Source: an uncultured Eubacteriales bacterium | GTDB lineage: Bacteria; Bacillota; Clostridia; Oscillospirales; UBA644 | Length of the DNA: 64,000 bases | Direction of reading: 5' to 3' | NCBI GenBank assembly: GCA_934438175.1 | Contig: CAKSBH010000005.1 | Coordinates: 62,001 to 126,000 of the forward strand | In this document: in pieces, positions 39,470-48,707 of the stretch | How positions within the stretch are numbered: position 1 is the stretch's first letter | Layout of the letters: each line of letters starts with the position of its first letter | Position numbers and translations under genes: made by a program | The notes under the pieces: generated by a model | The model's database searches: none | What the model was told of the DNA's origin: nothing | The model's input: only the letters and a program-made list of their open reading frames with translations

Positions 39470-41158
39470 TTACTGAGAAATCAGCGGACGGAATGCTTCA
39501 CGGATCCGCTCGTTTTTCATGCGGGAATCCTCTTCGGTCTCTCCCGCAGTCATAACATACAGTTTTATCTTCGGCTCGGTTCCGGATGGACGGACAACAA
39601 CGACCGAACGGTCCTCCAGCACATCATACAGCACATCAGACGGAGGAAGCCCATCGATTCCGCAGAGATAATCCCGAACCTCGACAACCCGGAATCCGGC
39701 AACATCTTTCGGCGGATCTTTCCGCAGACGCTCCATCCGCTCTTTCATTTTTTCCGAAGCATCCGCACCCTCCACCCGGAAATTTGAGGTTGTTTCCGTG
39801 TGAAATCCGTATTCCCGGTACAGCGCCTGCATCGCATCGTACAGAGTCATGCCGCGGGACGCATAGTATGCCGCCGCCTCACACACGAGGAGCGCCGCCA
39901 CGGCACCGTCCTTATCCCGGGCATAATCGCCCACCAGATATCCGTAACTTTCTTCAAATCCAAGCAGGAACGTACCGCCCTCCCGCTTGAACATTTCCAT
40001 TTTTTCACCGATGAATTTGAAGCCGGTCAACACATTGTACATGGTCACGCCGTTCTTCTCGCACACCCGTGCCGCCATTTCCGTGGAAACGATGGTCTTC
40101 ACCGCGCAGCCATCCCCCGGCATCCTGCCCAGACGTTTGCGCGTGCGGATGATATAATCCAGCAGAATCACACCCACCTGATTGCCGGTCAATGCCGTAA
40201 AACCGCCTTCGGGAAGACGTACCACCACACCCATACGATCACAGTCCGGGTCGGTTCCCACCAGGAGGTCCGCACGTACCGCGTCGGCAAGTTTCATGCC
40301 AAGCGCAAACCCTTCCTTGTTTTCGGGGTTCGGCGATTCCACGGTCGGGAAATTCCCGTCGGGAATCATCTGCTCCGCCACGGGATACACATTGGAAAAG
40401 CCCGCACGTTTCAGAATTTCCGGCACAAGCCGAAGCCCCGCTCCGTGAAACGGCGTATAGACCACGCGAAGCCCGCTCATCCGACGGATTACATCGGCGT
40501 CCTGCACCTGAGAAAGAACTGCCGCCATATAGCGTTCGTCATAATCCCGGTTCAACACCGTAATCCAGGATGCCGCCTCCGCATCGGAGCATTCCCTCAC
40601 ACCAAACAAATCCGTCGCCCGGATCCTTGCACTGACGGCGTCTGCCTGCTCGGGACCGATCTGTGCACCGTCCTCACCATAGACCTTATAGCCGTTGTAC
40701 TGTTTCGGATTGTGCGAAGCCGTGATATTCACGCCCGCCGCCGCATGCAGATCCCGCACCGCAAACGAAAGTTCCGGCGTGGGACGTAACTCGTCAAACA
40801 GATAACTGCGGATGCCGTATGCCGCAAGAACACGACAAACCGTCCGTGAAAATTCCAGACTCATACGGCGGCTGTCATACGCCACGGCAACCCCGCGGGT
40901 TTCAGCACCGTTCCCGCATGAAAGCAGGTATTCCGCAAGTCCGGCCGTCGCCTGCCGTACGGTATAAAGATTCATCCGGTTTGTTCCGGCGCCCATCACG
41001 CCGCGAAGGCCTGCCGTTCCGAACGAAAGCATCGCCCCGAACCGGGAACGGATCTCCTCCTCGTTATCCCGGATGGCTTCCAGTTCCGCGCGGGACGCTG
41101 CGTCCAGCGCCGGATTCTCCAGCCAACGGAGATATTCCTCCCGATCCTTCATACTCAT
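39470..41158 (-). CDS. Phospho-sugar mutase (phosphoglucomutase/phosphomannomutase family)
   Basis: 562 residues, the long Firmicutes form. The catalytic loop is GVNITASHNPKQYNGYK with phospho-Ser148. The metal loop is GTDPDCDRMGV, the sugar loop is GFEESYG, and the phosphate loop VRPSGTEPKIKLY is near the C-terminus. It interconverts hexose 1- and 6-phosphates, most likely glucose (as in Bacillus PgcA). It overlaps the TSCPD gene by four bases and is the last gene of the run from the M23 peptidase. Confidence 0.95.
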   Translation of the reverse strand: MSMKDREEYLRWLENPALDAASRAELEAIRDNEEEIRSRFGAMLSFGTAGLRGVMGAGTNRMNLYTVRQATAGLAEYLLSCGNGAETRGVAVAYDSRRMSLEFSRTVCRVLAAYGIRSYLFDELRPTPELSFAVRDLHAAAGVNITASHNPKQYNGYKVYGEDGAQIGPEQADAVSARIRATDLFGVRECSDAEAASWITVLNRDYDERYMAAVLSQVQDADVIRRMSGLRVVYTPFHGAGLRLVPEILKRAGFSNVYPVAEQMIPDGNFPTVESPNPENKEGFALGMKLADAVRADLLVGTDPDCDRMGVVVRLPEGGFTALTGNQVGVILLDYIIRTRKRLGRMPGDGCAVKTIVSTEMAARVCEKNGVTMYNVLTGFKFIGEKMEMFKREGGTFLLGFEESYGYLVGDYARDKDGAVAALLVCEAAAYYASRGMTLYDAMQALYREYGFHTETTSNFRVEGADASEKMKERMERLRKDPPKDVAGFRVVEVRDYLCGIDGLPPSDVLYDVLEDRSVVVVRPSGTEPKIKLYVMTAGETEEDSRMKNERIREAFRPLISQ

Positions 41159-41415
41159 ACTTCCCCCGATTGGTTCTGTTCCAAGGCACGCGCCAGCTGA
41201 TCAGGGCAGGAAGTTCCCTTCGATCCGCACTGAATTCCTTTCAGACGCCGGATGGCTTCCTCGGCAGGCAGCCCGACGACCAGGCGTGCTACCCCCTGCG
41301 TATTTCCCATACAACCGCCGACAAATTCGCACGATGTAATCACATTGCTGTCGTCCAGTGTTACCAGGATTTCACGGGAGCAGGTTCCCTTTGTTTTATA
41401 ACGAAACGACTTCAT
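41155..41415 (-). CDS. TSCPD-domain protein (TIGR03905 family)
   Basis: 86 residues. The signatures are GTCSREI near the start, CEFVGGCMGNTQGVARLVVG in the middle and the diagnostic GTSCPDQLARAL close to the end. The domain also occurs at the C-terminus of some ribonucleotide reductases. As a free protein its role is unknown. The conserved Cys residues could bind metal. It lies between rlmH and the mutase gene. Confidence 0.93.
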   Translation of the reverse strand: MKSFRYKTKGTCSREILVTLDDSNVITSCEFVGGCMGNTQGVARLVVGLPAEEAIRRLKGIQCGSKGTSCPDQLARALEQNQSGEV

Positions 41416-41428
41416 AACGATTTCTCCT

Positions 41429-41863
41429 TTATTTATGATAGGGTATATGATTCACAATGGTCATCGCCCGGTAGATCTGCTCCAACAGCATCACACGCAT
41501 CAGCTGATGCGGAAATGTCATAGCCGAAAACGAAAGCCGAAGATCTGCCTTTGCCTTCACTTCCGGCGCAAGTCCGCACGAACTTCCGATAACAAATGTG
41601 ATTTCGGAAGAGATCAGGGACGTCTTTTCCACAAATGCCGCGAGATCCGTGGAAGAAAGTTCTTTTCCCTCAATACACAGCGCAACCACGGTGCCGCGCA
41701 GATGCCGCAGAATCTGATCCTTCTCCTTTTCCGGAGTGCTTTCGGCAACCTCCGTCACGGTCAGGCGGCAAAAACGGGAAAGACGCCGTGCATATTCGGA
41801 CGCCGCATCCCGCAGATACGCTTCTTTCAGATTTCCCGGACAAACCAGGTTTATACCAAGCAT
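41429..41863 (-). CDS. rlmH: 23S rRNA pseudouridine-1915 N3-methyltransferase RlmH
   Basis: 144 residues of the SPOUT family. FVIGSSCGLAPEVKAKAD is the SAM-binding knot and the C-terminus ends with the family hallmark IYRAMTIVNHIPYHK. It methylates the pseudouridine in helix 69 of 23S rRNA after subunit joining. It overlaps the end of walJ by 13 bases, the common walJ-rlmH arrangement in Firmicutes. Confidence 0.97.
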   Translation of the reverse strand: MLGINLVCPGNLKEAYLRDAASEYARRLSRFCRLTVTEVAESTPEKEKDQILRHLRGTVVALCIEGKELSSTDLAAFVEKTSLISSEITFVIGSSCGLAPEVKAKADLRLSFSAMTFPHQLMRVMLLEQIYRAMTIVNHIPYHK

Positions 41864-42657
41864 ACATCTTCTCCGTAAGCAAAAATCGCCGACGCACGGT
41901 CAGGCGGAGCGACCTCAATCCGCACATCGGTCACCCCCCGCTCGGCAAGAAGTTTCTTTACCGTGTCCCCGGCAAGTTTCGGCGTATTGTTCTCCTTGCT
42001 CAGATGCGCCAGGATCACCACCTCCGGCTTATGGGTCAACCCGCAGATGACATCGGCGCACTGGGCATTGGAAAGATGCCCGCACCGTCCGCAGATACGC
42101 TGTTTGAGCGGATACGGATAAGGGCCTGTCCGAAGCATCTCCTCGTCGTGATTTGCCTCAAGCACAAGAACTCTGCAGTTCTCCAGTTGCCGAAGCATTT
42201 CCGAAGTCACCGTTCCGGTATCGGTCAGAATGCCGAAGCGGATTCCCGCCGCATCCACAACATATCCAACGCTTTCGGCGCTGTCGTGCAGAGACGGAAA
42301 CGATCGTACGGAAAACGGGCTGCAGTGCGCAGTCGCTCCGGTTCGCATGGGAACAAACAGATCCTCATCCACCGACGGACACGCCAGCAGAGCCGCCTCC
42401 CGCGTGGCTTCATTGGCAAATACCGGAATGCTGTATCTTTTCAGAATCGTCGCCAGCCCGGCAATATGGTCGAAATGCTCATGCGTCAGAAAAATGCCCC
42501 GCACCCGGTTGTATGAAGATCCGATGGATTCCAGCGCCGCCCCAAGCTTCCGGATGCCGGCTCCGGCATCAATCAGAACGGCACTCCCGTCCGCCTCGAT
42601 GTATGTACAGTTGGCACTGCTTCCACTGAATAAAGTGCCGATACGAACGGAAATCAT
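41851..42657 (-). CDS. walJ: Metallo-beta-lactamase-fold hydrolase (WalJ/YycJ family)
   Basis: 268 residues. The metal-binding motif THEHFDHIAGL lies near residue 58, preceded by SGSSANCTYIE and IDAGAGIRKL. HLSNAQ and LAHLSKENNTP complete the YycJ pattern. The family is linked to cell-wall control and to DNA-end processing in WalKR operons. Here it lies between murA and rlmH without walKR nearby. Confidence 0.93.
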   Translation of the reverse strand: MISVRIGTLFSGSSANCTYIEADGSAVLIDAGAGIRKLGAALESIGSSYNRVRGIFLTHEHFDHIAGLATILKRYSIPVFANEATREAALLACPSVDEDLFVPMRTGATAHCSPFSVRSFPSLHDSAESVGYVVDAAGIRFGILTDTGTVTSEMLRQLENCRVLVLEANHDEEMLRTGPYPYPLKQRICGRCGHLSNAQCADVICGLTHKPEVVILAHLSKENNTPKLAGDTVKKLLAERGVTDVRIEVAPPDRASAIFAYGEDVCLV

Positions 42658-42658
42658 C

Positions 42659-43930
42659 TCAATCTTCCACCGAAACTTTCACGATGTCCGCCCCAAGTGA
42701 GCGGAATTTATCCACAATATTCTCATAGCCGCGTTCCACATACTCAATGTCGGAAATCTCCGTTTCTCCTTCCGCACAAAGCGCCGCAATAATCATTGCC
42801 ACGCCGGCACGGAGATCGTGCGCACGCACGCGTGTTCCCATCAGGCGTCCCACACCGTCGATGTTGCAGACCTTGCCCGCAACCGACAGATTGGCACCCA
42901 TACGCATCAGTTCCGTTACATATCCGAACCGATGGTCATACACACTTTCCGTCACAATGGAATGTCCGCGCGCCGTACAAAGCAAGGTGGTGATCTGCGG
43001 CTGCATATCGGTGGGAAAGCCCGGATACGGAAGCGTTTTTACACGGATGGCTTCCAGATCTCCCTCCCGGCAAACGATAAGAGAATCCTCCACTTCCTCC
43101 ACCTTCACCCCTGCCTCTTTCAGTTTGGCGGTAATGGGATCCAGATGTTTGGAAATGATGTTGCGGATGGTGACCCGTCCGCCTGTTGCAGCGGCAGCCA
43201 CCATAAATGTTCCGGCCTCGATCTGATCCGGAATGATGGTATATTCCCCGCCCAGAAGCCCCTCCACGCCGCGGATACGGATCACGTCCGTCCCGGCGCC
43301 CTTGATGTCAGCTCCCATGGAGTTCAGAAAGTTTGCCACATCCACGATATGCGGCTCTTTGGCTGCGTTTTCAATTGTCGTCTGTCCAGGTGCGAGAACG
43401 GCGGCAAGCATGATGTTGATGGTTGCACCCACACTGTTGATATCCATATAGACCGAAGCGCCCTTCAGGCCATCGGATTCCAGCAGAACCTCGCCGAATG
43501 CCATACTCACACGAGCACCCAGCGCCTCAAACCCCTTGATGTGCTGGTCTATGGGCCGGGAGCCGAAATCACATCCGCCCGGCATTCCCACCTTGGCTTT
43601 GCCGAACCGCCCCAGAAGCGCTCCCATAAAATAATACGAACCGCGCATCTTGCTCACATCTTCACGGTCTTCCACCACCGAAGTGCTTACCCCGGAACAG
43701 TCAATGACGACGGTTCCGTCCTTCAGGTCTGAAACCTCCGCACCGAGTCGGCGCAAAATATTCAGCAGCATCCGAACGTCCCGGATATCCGGCACATTTT
43801 CAATGCGACACGCTCCCCGGATCAGAACCGTTGCGGGAAGAATAGCAACTGCCGCATTCTTTCCGCCGCTGATGGGAACTTCTCCGTACAGGCGGTTTCC
43901 GCCCCTGACCAGATACTTTTCCAAATTCAA
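42659..43930 (-). CDS. murA: UDP-N-acetylglucosamine 1-carboxyvinyltransferase
   Basis: 423 residues. The N-terminus has GGNRLYGEVPISGGKNAA. The active loop is VGMPGGCDFGSRPIDQH with catalytic Cys120, so the enzyme should be fosfomycin-sensitive in principle. PYPGFPTDMQPQ and the C-terminal DLRAGVAMIIAAL are also typical. It commits UDP-GlcNAc to peptidoglycan. It lies between the M23 peptidase gene and walJ on a single transcript. Confidence 0.97.
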   Translation of the reverse strand: MNLEKYLVRGGNRLYGEVPISGGKNAAVAILPATVLIRGACRIENVPDIRDVRMLLNILRRLGAEVSDLKDGTVVIDCSGVSTSVVEDREDVSKMRGSYYFMGALLGRFGKAKVGMPGGCDFGSRPIDQHIKGFEALGARVSMAFGEVLLESDGLKGASVYMDINSVGATINIMLAAVLAPGQTTIENAAKEPHIVDVANFLNSMGADIKGAGTDVIRIRGVEGLLGGEYTIIPDQIEAGTFMVAAAATGGRVTIRNIISKHLDPITAKLKEAGVKVEEVEDSLIVCREGDLEAIRVKTLPYPGFPTDMQPQITTLLCTARGHSIVTESVYDHRFGYVTELMRMGANLSVAGKVCNIDGVGRLMGTRVRAHDLRAGVAMIIAALCAEGETEISDIEYVERGYENIVDKFRSLGADIVKVSVED

Positions 43931-43944
43931 ACACCCTCACACAT

Positions 43945-45588
43945 TCAGTCTTTTTTCAGATACGGCAACGGATTGATGTATTGCGTCGTGCCGGTATAGC
44001 AAAGTGCAAAATGCAGATGCGAACCGGTACTGTTTCCGGTGCTGCCCACATAGGCAACCACATCTCCTTTTTTTACACGAACGCCTTTTTTGATTCCTTT
44101 GGCAATCCGGCTGCAATGCCCGTACACGGACACAATGCCGTTGCCATGATTCACTTTCACAAAATTGCCCAGCCCGTTTTCCTGATACCCGGTTTCATAA
44201 ACCACACCGTCGTCCGCCGCAAAAATGCGCGTCCCCGTTGTTGCGGCAATGTCCAGCCCCCGATGGAAGCCCGGAACGCCCCGAAGTGTCCGCCTGCCGT
44301 AATAGGATGTGATGCTGTAATACGAGGCAAGCGGCCACAGGAATTCTCCGGAAGGCGCAATCGACCTGGTCCCGATGGAAACACGCTGCGTGATGGCATC
44401 TCTCACCTTGGTCCGGCTCTGCTCGGTCCGGGACATCTCAATGCCGTTGACAATCACAACAGAAAGCTCCACATCGTAAAGTCCGTTGACGCCTGCCGTT
44501 GTCACCACAGACTGTCCCTCCAGATACGCATCCGTTTCCGTGGAGACAGTCTGATACGGCACAATCTGCCGGTACCGCACGGTCCGCGTCTCCACCACGG
44601 AAAGTTTGCAGGAAGGAGCCCCGACCTCCAACACCGTTCCCACAGGGAACGCATCGTCTTTCAGTCCGGGATTCAGAAGCTTCAGCTCCGGAACATTCAA
44701 CCCGTACATCTGCGCCACAGAAGATGCCGTTTCTCCGCTTTTTACCGTATGCTTCAGCGAATGGACCGGACGGGTAAACAGAAGCAGCATTTCTTCCGGG
44801 GTCCGGGCATCGTTTTTGTCAAACGTACCTTTCTCATACGAAAATCCGTTGAGAATCCTCCAGTCCGTATTGTCCGGATCTTCCACATATGCCGAAAGCA
44901 GTTGCCGCTGCAATGCCAGCACCTCGGATTCCCGTTTCAGCGTTCCCAACAGCTTTCCGTCCAGATATACCCCGTAGGATTTGCCGAAATCTTCCGCCAC
45001 GCTGGCGTATACCGCTTCAAAGATCTCATCCGCCGTGCGAACCTGCGTCCGCTCCACAACCGCCATCCGAAGCGTCGGATAGGCGTTCATATAGTATTCC
45101 CCGTTGTTATTCTGATAAAACGCCGTGGAAAGCCGGTCGCGCACACGGTCAAACGTTGCCTCGTCCCGCACGCAGACACCAAGATCCTTTTCGTTCAGAA
45201 ATACCCGGAGCGCTACCGTATGCCGCGAAACAAAAATGCCCGATACCACCAGAATCGCTGCGCCGAGAACCGGAACAAGGAACGGCATGACCAGTCGTAC
45301 CGAGGCAACCGCATAATAGCCCGCAGTCCGGACCGCGTTCCGCACGTTGTAAGAAATCCGGTAAAACAGCCGTGCCCGCCGGACATTGACCGAATACACG
45401 GCATGCGAACGTTTCTTTCCCGAAATATAACGGGAAAACCTCTCTTTACGTTCCCGCCAGAACATCTCTGCCCAAAGCCCTGCCCGACGAAACAGACGGG
45501 GAACGGCACGCATCCGTGTCTGCATACGCCCCAGACGCGTCTTCACTTCCGTTTCCACGGACGGCAGATTTTTTTTCGGAGCCGACAC
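43945..45588 (-). CDS. Membrane-anchored M23 endopeptidase with LysM and G5 domains
   Basis: 547 residues from GTG 45588 (AAAGGAGG seven bases or so upstream). A basic cytoplasmic N-terminus precedes one TM segment at about 96-117. A spacer of about 160 residues is followed by LysM (about 280-325, TVKSGETASSVAQMYGL), then G5 (about 328-400). The M23 domain at about 425-545 contains HRGLDIA and HLHFAL, which supply the zinc ligands. It is likely to cut peptide cross-links in peptidoglycan at the cell surface. Confidence 0.93.
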   Translation of the reverse strand: MSAPKKNLPSVETEVKTRLGRMQTRMRAVPRLFRRAGLWAEMFWRERKERFSRYISGKKRSHAVYSVNVRRARLFYRISYNVRNAVRTAGYYAVASVRLVMPFLVPVLGAAILVVSGIFVSRHTVALRVFLNEKDLGVCVRDEATFDRVRDRLSTAFYQNNNGEYYMNAYPTLRMAVVERTQVRTADEIFEAVYASVAEDFGKSYGVYLDGKLLGTLKRESEVLALQRQLLSAYVEDPDNTDWRILNGFSYEKGTFDKNDARTPEEMLLLFTRPVHSLKHTVKSGETASSVAQMYGLNVPELKLLNPGLKDDAFPVGTVLEVGAPSCKLSVVETRTVRYRQIVPYQTVSTETDAYLEGQSVVTTAGVNGLYDVELSVVIVNGIEMSRTEQSRTKVRDAITQRVSIGTRSIAPSGEFLWPLASYYSITSYYGRRTLRGVPGFHRGLDIAATTGTRIFAADDGVVYETGYQENGLGNFVKVNHGNGIVSVYGHCSRIAKGIKKGVRVKKGDVVAYVGSTGNSTGSHLHFALCYTGTTQYINPLPYLKKD

Positions 45589-45626
45589 CGAGGTGCCTCC
45601 TTTCCGACAGCATTTCTTATCTTATA

Positions 45627-45655
45627 ATTATACTATATCTTTTCTCCGTTTTCAA
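45627..45655 (-). promoter_or_regulatory. Promoter of the cell-wall operon
   Basis: On the minus strand TTGAAA (45650-45655), 17 bases, TATAAT (45627-45632), 39 bases before the GTG start of the M23 gene. The following genes are closely spaced or overlap down to 39470. Confidence 0.85.
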
Positions 45656-45688
45656 GCGGTTTGCAGTGAAAAATACATTTCTGACCAT

Positions 45689-46519
45689 TCATTCGTTCTT
45701 GAACATTTCATAAATATCATGTTTTGACATTCCGAATTCTTCCGCAAGCTCTTTGGCGGCAGCGGTTCTGGTCAATCCTTCTGCCCGTTTCCGGTCAAAA
45801 AGATGTGCCAGCTTTTCCCGGTCCAACGGTTCCGCCGTCTTCGGAACTGCCCCTTCCAAAATCAGAACAAACTCACCGCGCGGTACGTTTTCCGCATAAT
45901 AAGCGGCGGCATCCGCCACCGTCGTACGGCGCACCTCTTCATAAATTTTGGAAATTTCCCGCACCAGCGAGATTCTCCGTTCACCCAACAATGGGCAAAG
46001 TTCCCGAAGTGTCCGGGCAAGCCGATGGGGCGCTTCATACAGAATCACGGTACGGGGTTCTTCGGCAAGCTGTCCGATACAGCGGCGACGTTCCGAATCA
46101 TTCTGGGGAAGAAATCCCTCAAACACAAACCGTCGTGTAGACAAGCCGCTCATAGCAAGAGCGGTCACCGCTGCACAGGCGCCGGGAATTGCACTGACGC
46201 GCAGTCCGCGCTCATGACACTGGCGCACCAGAATCTCGCCAGGATCGGAAATTCCGGGCATCCCGGCATCCGATACCAACGCACAGACCTCACCGTTCTC
46301 CAGCCGCCGCAAAATTTCCTCACCGCGAACCGCCGTGTTATGTTCGTAATAGCTCACCATGGGCTTGTGAATGCCGAAATGCTTGAGAAGGACACCGCTT
46401 TTCCGGGTATCCTCCGCCGCAATAAAATCTGCCTTGCCGAGAATCTCCACGGCACGCGGAGACAGATCTCCGAGATTTCCGATGGGCGTGGCAACCAGAT
46501 AAAGAGACGGTTCATCCAT
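45689..46519 (-). CDS. rsmI: 16S rRNA (cytidine-1402) 2'-O-methyltransferase RsmI
   Basis: 276 residues. The tetrapyrrole-methylase-like fold shows LYLVATPIGNLGDLSPRAVE, then AAEDTRKSGVLLKH, VSDAGMPGISDPG and the EAPHRLARTL segment. The C-terminal part has an HTH-like LTRTAAAKELAEEFGMSKHDIY. It modifies the ribosomal decoding site. GGAGG precedes the ATG. The ferredoxin terminator stands just upstream, so rsmI needs its own start or read-through. Confidence 0.96.
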   Translation of the reverse strand: MDEPSLYLVATPIGNLGDLSPRAVEILGKADFIAAEDTRKSGVLLKHFGIHKPMVSYYEHNTAVRGEEILRRLENGEVCALVSDAGMPGISDPGEILVRQCHERGLRVSAIPGACAAVTALAMSGLSTRRFVFEGFLPQNDSERRRCIGQLAEEPRTVILYEAPHRLARTLRELCPLLGERRISLVREISKIYEEVRRTTVADAAAYYAENVPRGEFVLILEGAVPKTAEPLDREKLAHLFDRKRAEGLTRTAAAKELAEEFGMSKHDIYEMFKNE

Positions 46520-46532
46520 CTTGATTCCTCCA

Positions 46533-46568
46533 TAAAAAAACGGAGGCCGCAGAGAAAGGCGACCTCCG
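46533..46568 (-). terminator. Terminator after the ferredoxin gene
   Basis: A 10-bp stem (46541-46550 / 46559-46568, one G-U pair) with an eight-base loop, followed on the minus strand by seven T. It separates the ferredoxin gene from rsmI. Confidence 0.9.
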
Positions 46569-46580
46569 TGTTTTCTTGTC

Positions 46581-46754
46581 TTATTCCTTCGGCTGAGGAG
46601 CGTCTACCGGGCAAACGCCTGCGCAAGAACCGCAGTCAATGCATTTATCTTCGTCGATAACGAAAATGCTGTCTCCTTCGGAAATTGCCTCGACCGGACA
46701 TTCACCTGCACACGTGCCGCAAGAAATGCACGCATCTGTGATCTGATATGCCAT
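46581..46754 (-). CDS. 2[4Fe-4S] ferredoxin
   Basis: 57 residues, the classic clostridial ferredoxin size. Two complete cluster motifs are CISCGTCAGECP (from residue 9) and CIDCGSCAGVCP (from residue 38), with the expected acidic surface. AGGAGG stands nine bases before the ATG. It has its own promoter and terminator. As a soluble low-potential carrier it would be a natural partner of the Rnf-like complex encoded just upstream, though that pairing is inference from position. Confidence 0.96.
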   Translation of the reverse strand: MAYQITDACISCGTCAGECPVEAISEGDSIFVIDEDKCIDCGSCAGVCPVDAPQPKE

Positions 46755-46795
46755 TTTACAAAACCTCCTGACTATCGTTTACTTGTTCGCCTATT

Positions 46796-46824
46796 ATATT
46801 AGCATTTTTTTTCAAAAGAATCAA
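46796..46824 (-). promoter_or_regulatory. Promoter of the ferredoxin gene
   Basis: On the minus strand TTGATT (46819-46824), 17 bases, TAATAT (46796-46801); an overlapping TATAAT three bases further on is an alternative -10 with a 20-base spacer. It lies directly after the ricT stop. Confidence 0.65.
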
Positions 46825-46844
46825 GAGTTTTTCTTAAAAATCTT

Positions 46845-47723
46845 TTATTCTGTTTCCGTCTTTTCGTTTTCCCGGTCTGCCCGGGCTGTTTTCTGAGCAT
46901 TGGGATCGGCTTTTCCGGAACGCAGAACCGTCAGATCTTCCTTGTTATACATCTTGATAACTGCGGTATCGCCGGAAATTTTGACCCGGACCGTCCCGGC
47001 AAGAGGGTTCACCTCCACAACCGTTCCCGTTCCGTCCGGCGTACGCACCAACGACCCGTTCTTCGGCACCGCCTTGAGGGCTTCCTCATACGTCGGCTCC
47101 TCATAATTCAGACAACAGATCAATTTCCCGCAGGTTCCGGAGATCTTCTGCGGATTGGTCGAAAGAGACTGATCCTTTGCCATCCGCACGGAGACCGGCG
47201 CAAATTCATCCAGAAAGCTTGCACAGCAGACCTTCCGTCCGCACACCCCAAGCCCGCCGAGAATCTTCGTTTCGTCCCTTGCACCGATCTGCCGCAACTC
47301 AATGCGGGTCTTGAACACCGATGCCAGATCCTTAACCAGTTCGCGGAAATCCACACGGCCATCGGCAACAAAATTAAAAATAATCTTACTGTTATCAAAG
47401 GTATATTCCACGTCAACCAGCGCCATTTCCAGTTTGTGCTTGCGGATTTTCTCCTCACAAACGGAAAACGCTTTCTTTTCTTTTTCCCGGTTTTTACGGT
47501 CCGCAGCCAAATCCTCTTCGGTTGCAAGCCGGACAACGGGGCTGAGCGGCATAAAATCGGGATTTTCTTCTACCTGTTTGTTTTCCACAATCACATCGCC
47601 GATTTCTTTACCGCGCACCGTTTCCACAATCACGCGCGAACCCTTCGGCAGGGTCAGACCCTTCGGGTCAAAATAATAGATTTTTCCGACCGGCTTGAAC
47701 CGGACTCCCACAATTTCAATCAT
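46845..47723 (-). CDS. ricT: PSP1-domain protein RicT (YaaT)
   Basis: 292 residues. The PSP1 domain has IVETVRGKEIGDVI, then VEYTFDNSKIIFNFVADGRVDFRELV. The Cys cluster GGLGVCGRKVCCASFL, with CGKLICCLNYE later, is the hallmark of RicT. In Bacillus the RicAFT complex carries [4Fe-4S] clusters and stimulates RNase Y processing. It overlaps holB by four bases, the usual holB-ricT pairing. Confidence 0.95.
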   Translation of the reverse strand: MIEIVGVRFKPVGKIYYFDPKGLTLPKGSRVIVETVRGKEIGDVIVENKQVEENPDFMPLSPVVRLATEEDLAADRKNREKEKKAFSVCEEKIRKHKLEMALVDVEYTFDNSKIIFNFVADGRVDFRELVKDLASVFKTRIELRQIGARDETKILGGLGVCGRKVCCASFLDEFAPVSVRMAKDQSLSTNPQKISGTCGKLICCLNYEEPTYEEALKAVPKNGSLVRTPDGTGTVVEVNPLAGTVRVKISGDTAVIKMYNKEDLTVLRSGKADPNAQKTARADRENEKTETE

Positions 47724-48694
47724 ATTGTTCTCCTGTTTTGTTTTTTCTCGTCAGCCATGGCACATTGCCGGGCAATCGCGGTATTGAACAGTGTCAGATT
47801 CACATTCCGCTCTGCGTCCCTTTTTGCCTGCGCAAAAATTTCCGTGTAAGCACTCAGCCGCCGTTCTCCCGCGCGTACAGCGGCATGTTCCGTATCCGTC
47901 AAAGGAAATCCGGCGCGCCGCGTTACCAGGGCAATCAGCAATTTTTCCAGCCGTTCCCCCACGCCGGCAACCATCCGGCGATGCCGTTCCCGATCCTTTT
48001 CCTCACTGAGAAGATTGGTTGCGCCGACCGGATCGTTTGCCAGAAGCGCCTGTACCACGCGTTCGCATTTTTCATGAAATTCCGTACGCTCGTTTTCATA
48101 TTCCGCCACGGCACGCCCGAGATACCCATCGGAAGCATCCACGGCGGCAGCGAGGCGTCCCGGATCCCCCGCTCCGAATTTCCGCTCCAGAAACCGTCGC
48201 ACCGTGTCGTTGTCCAACGGCTTCAGCGACAACACCGTACAGCGGGAGCGGATGGTTTCCAACAAGCCCTCCTTCGCCGTACACAGAAGCAAAAACACCG
48301 CGAAACGGGGCGGCTCTTCCAGCGTCTTGAGCAACACATTCTGCTGAACGGTTCCCAGTTTGTCCGCCTCGTCCAGCACATAGACTTTTCGCTTTCCTTC
48401 ATTGGGAAAGAACGGAACCGTCTCCAGCACCCGCCGCAGATCCTCGGTGCGAATGTCCGGGGGGATGGTCGTTACGTCCACATGCACGCCCTCTGCCGCC
48501 TTCCGGCAGGCATCGCAATGCCCGCAGGGAATCCGGTCTTCCGACCGGCAGAGTGCCGCCGCCGTCAGAATCCGCATCAACGTATGCCGTCCCGAACCGA
48601 CATCGCCCTCAATCAGAAATGTCTGACCGGGGAACCCGTCGGAAAAAGCGCGGCAAACCGCTTCATTTCCTTCCAGACCGGTAAAATCCACCAT
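47720..48694 (-). CDS. holB: DNA polymerase III delta' subunit
   Basis: 324 residues. The N-terminus has Walker A-like FLIEGDVGSGRHTLM in place of GxxGxGKT, so it is probably ATP-dead as in other delta' subunits. A zinc module CRSEDRIPCGHCDACRK follows, then KVYVLDEADKLGTVQQNVLLKTLEEPP and TIRSRC. It is part of the clamp loader. GAAAGGAG precedes the ATG. It lies 14 bases after the small membrane-protein gene of the Rnf run. Confidence 0.94.
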   Translation of the reverse strand: MVDFTGLEGNEAVCRAFSDGFPGQTFLIEGDVGSGRHTLMRILTAAALCRSEDRIPCGHCDACRKAAEGVHVDVTTIPPDIRTEDLRRVLETVPFFPNEGKRKVYVLDEADKLGTVQQNVLLKTLEEPPRFAVFLLLCTAKEGLLETIRSRCTVLSLKPLDNDTVRRFLERKFGAGDPGRLAAAVDASDGYLGRAVAEYENERTEFHEKCERVVQALLANDPVGATNLLSEEKDRERHRRMVAGVGERLEKLLIALVTRRAGFPLTDTEHAAVRAGERRLSAYTEIFAQAKRDAERNVNLTLFNTAIARQCAMADEKKQNRRTI

Positions 48695-48707
48695 ATCCGT
48701 TCTCCTT

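Noticed and set aside
42659..43930. Possible fosfomycin-resistant MurA
   Set aside because: The catalytic Cys is present in GGCDFGSRP, so no intrinsic resistance is indicated.
47720..48694. Broken Walker A motif in holB as a sign of decay
   Set aside because: Delta' subunits of clamp loaders normally lack ATPase activity, and the rest of the gene is intact.
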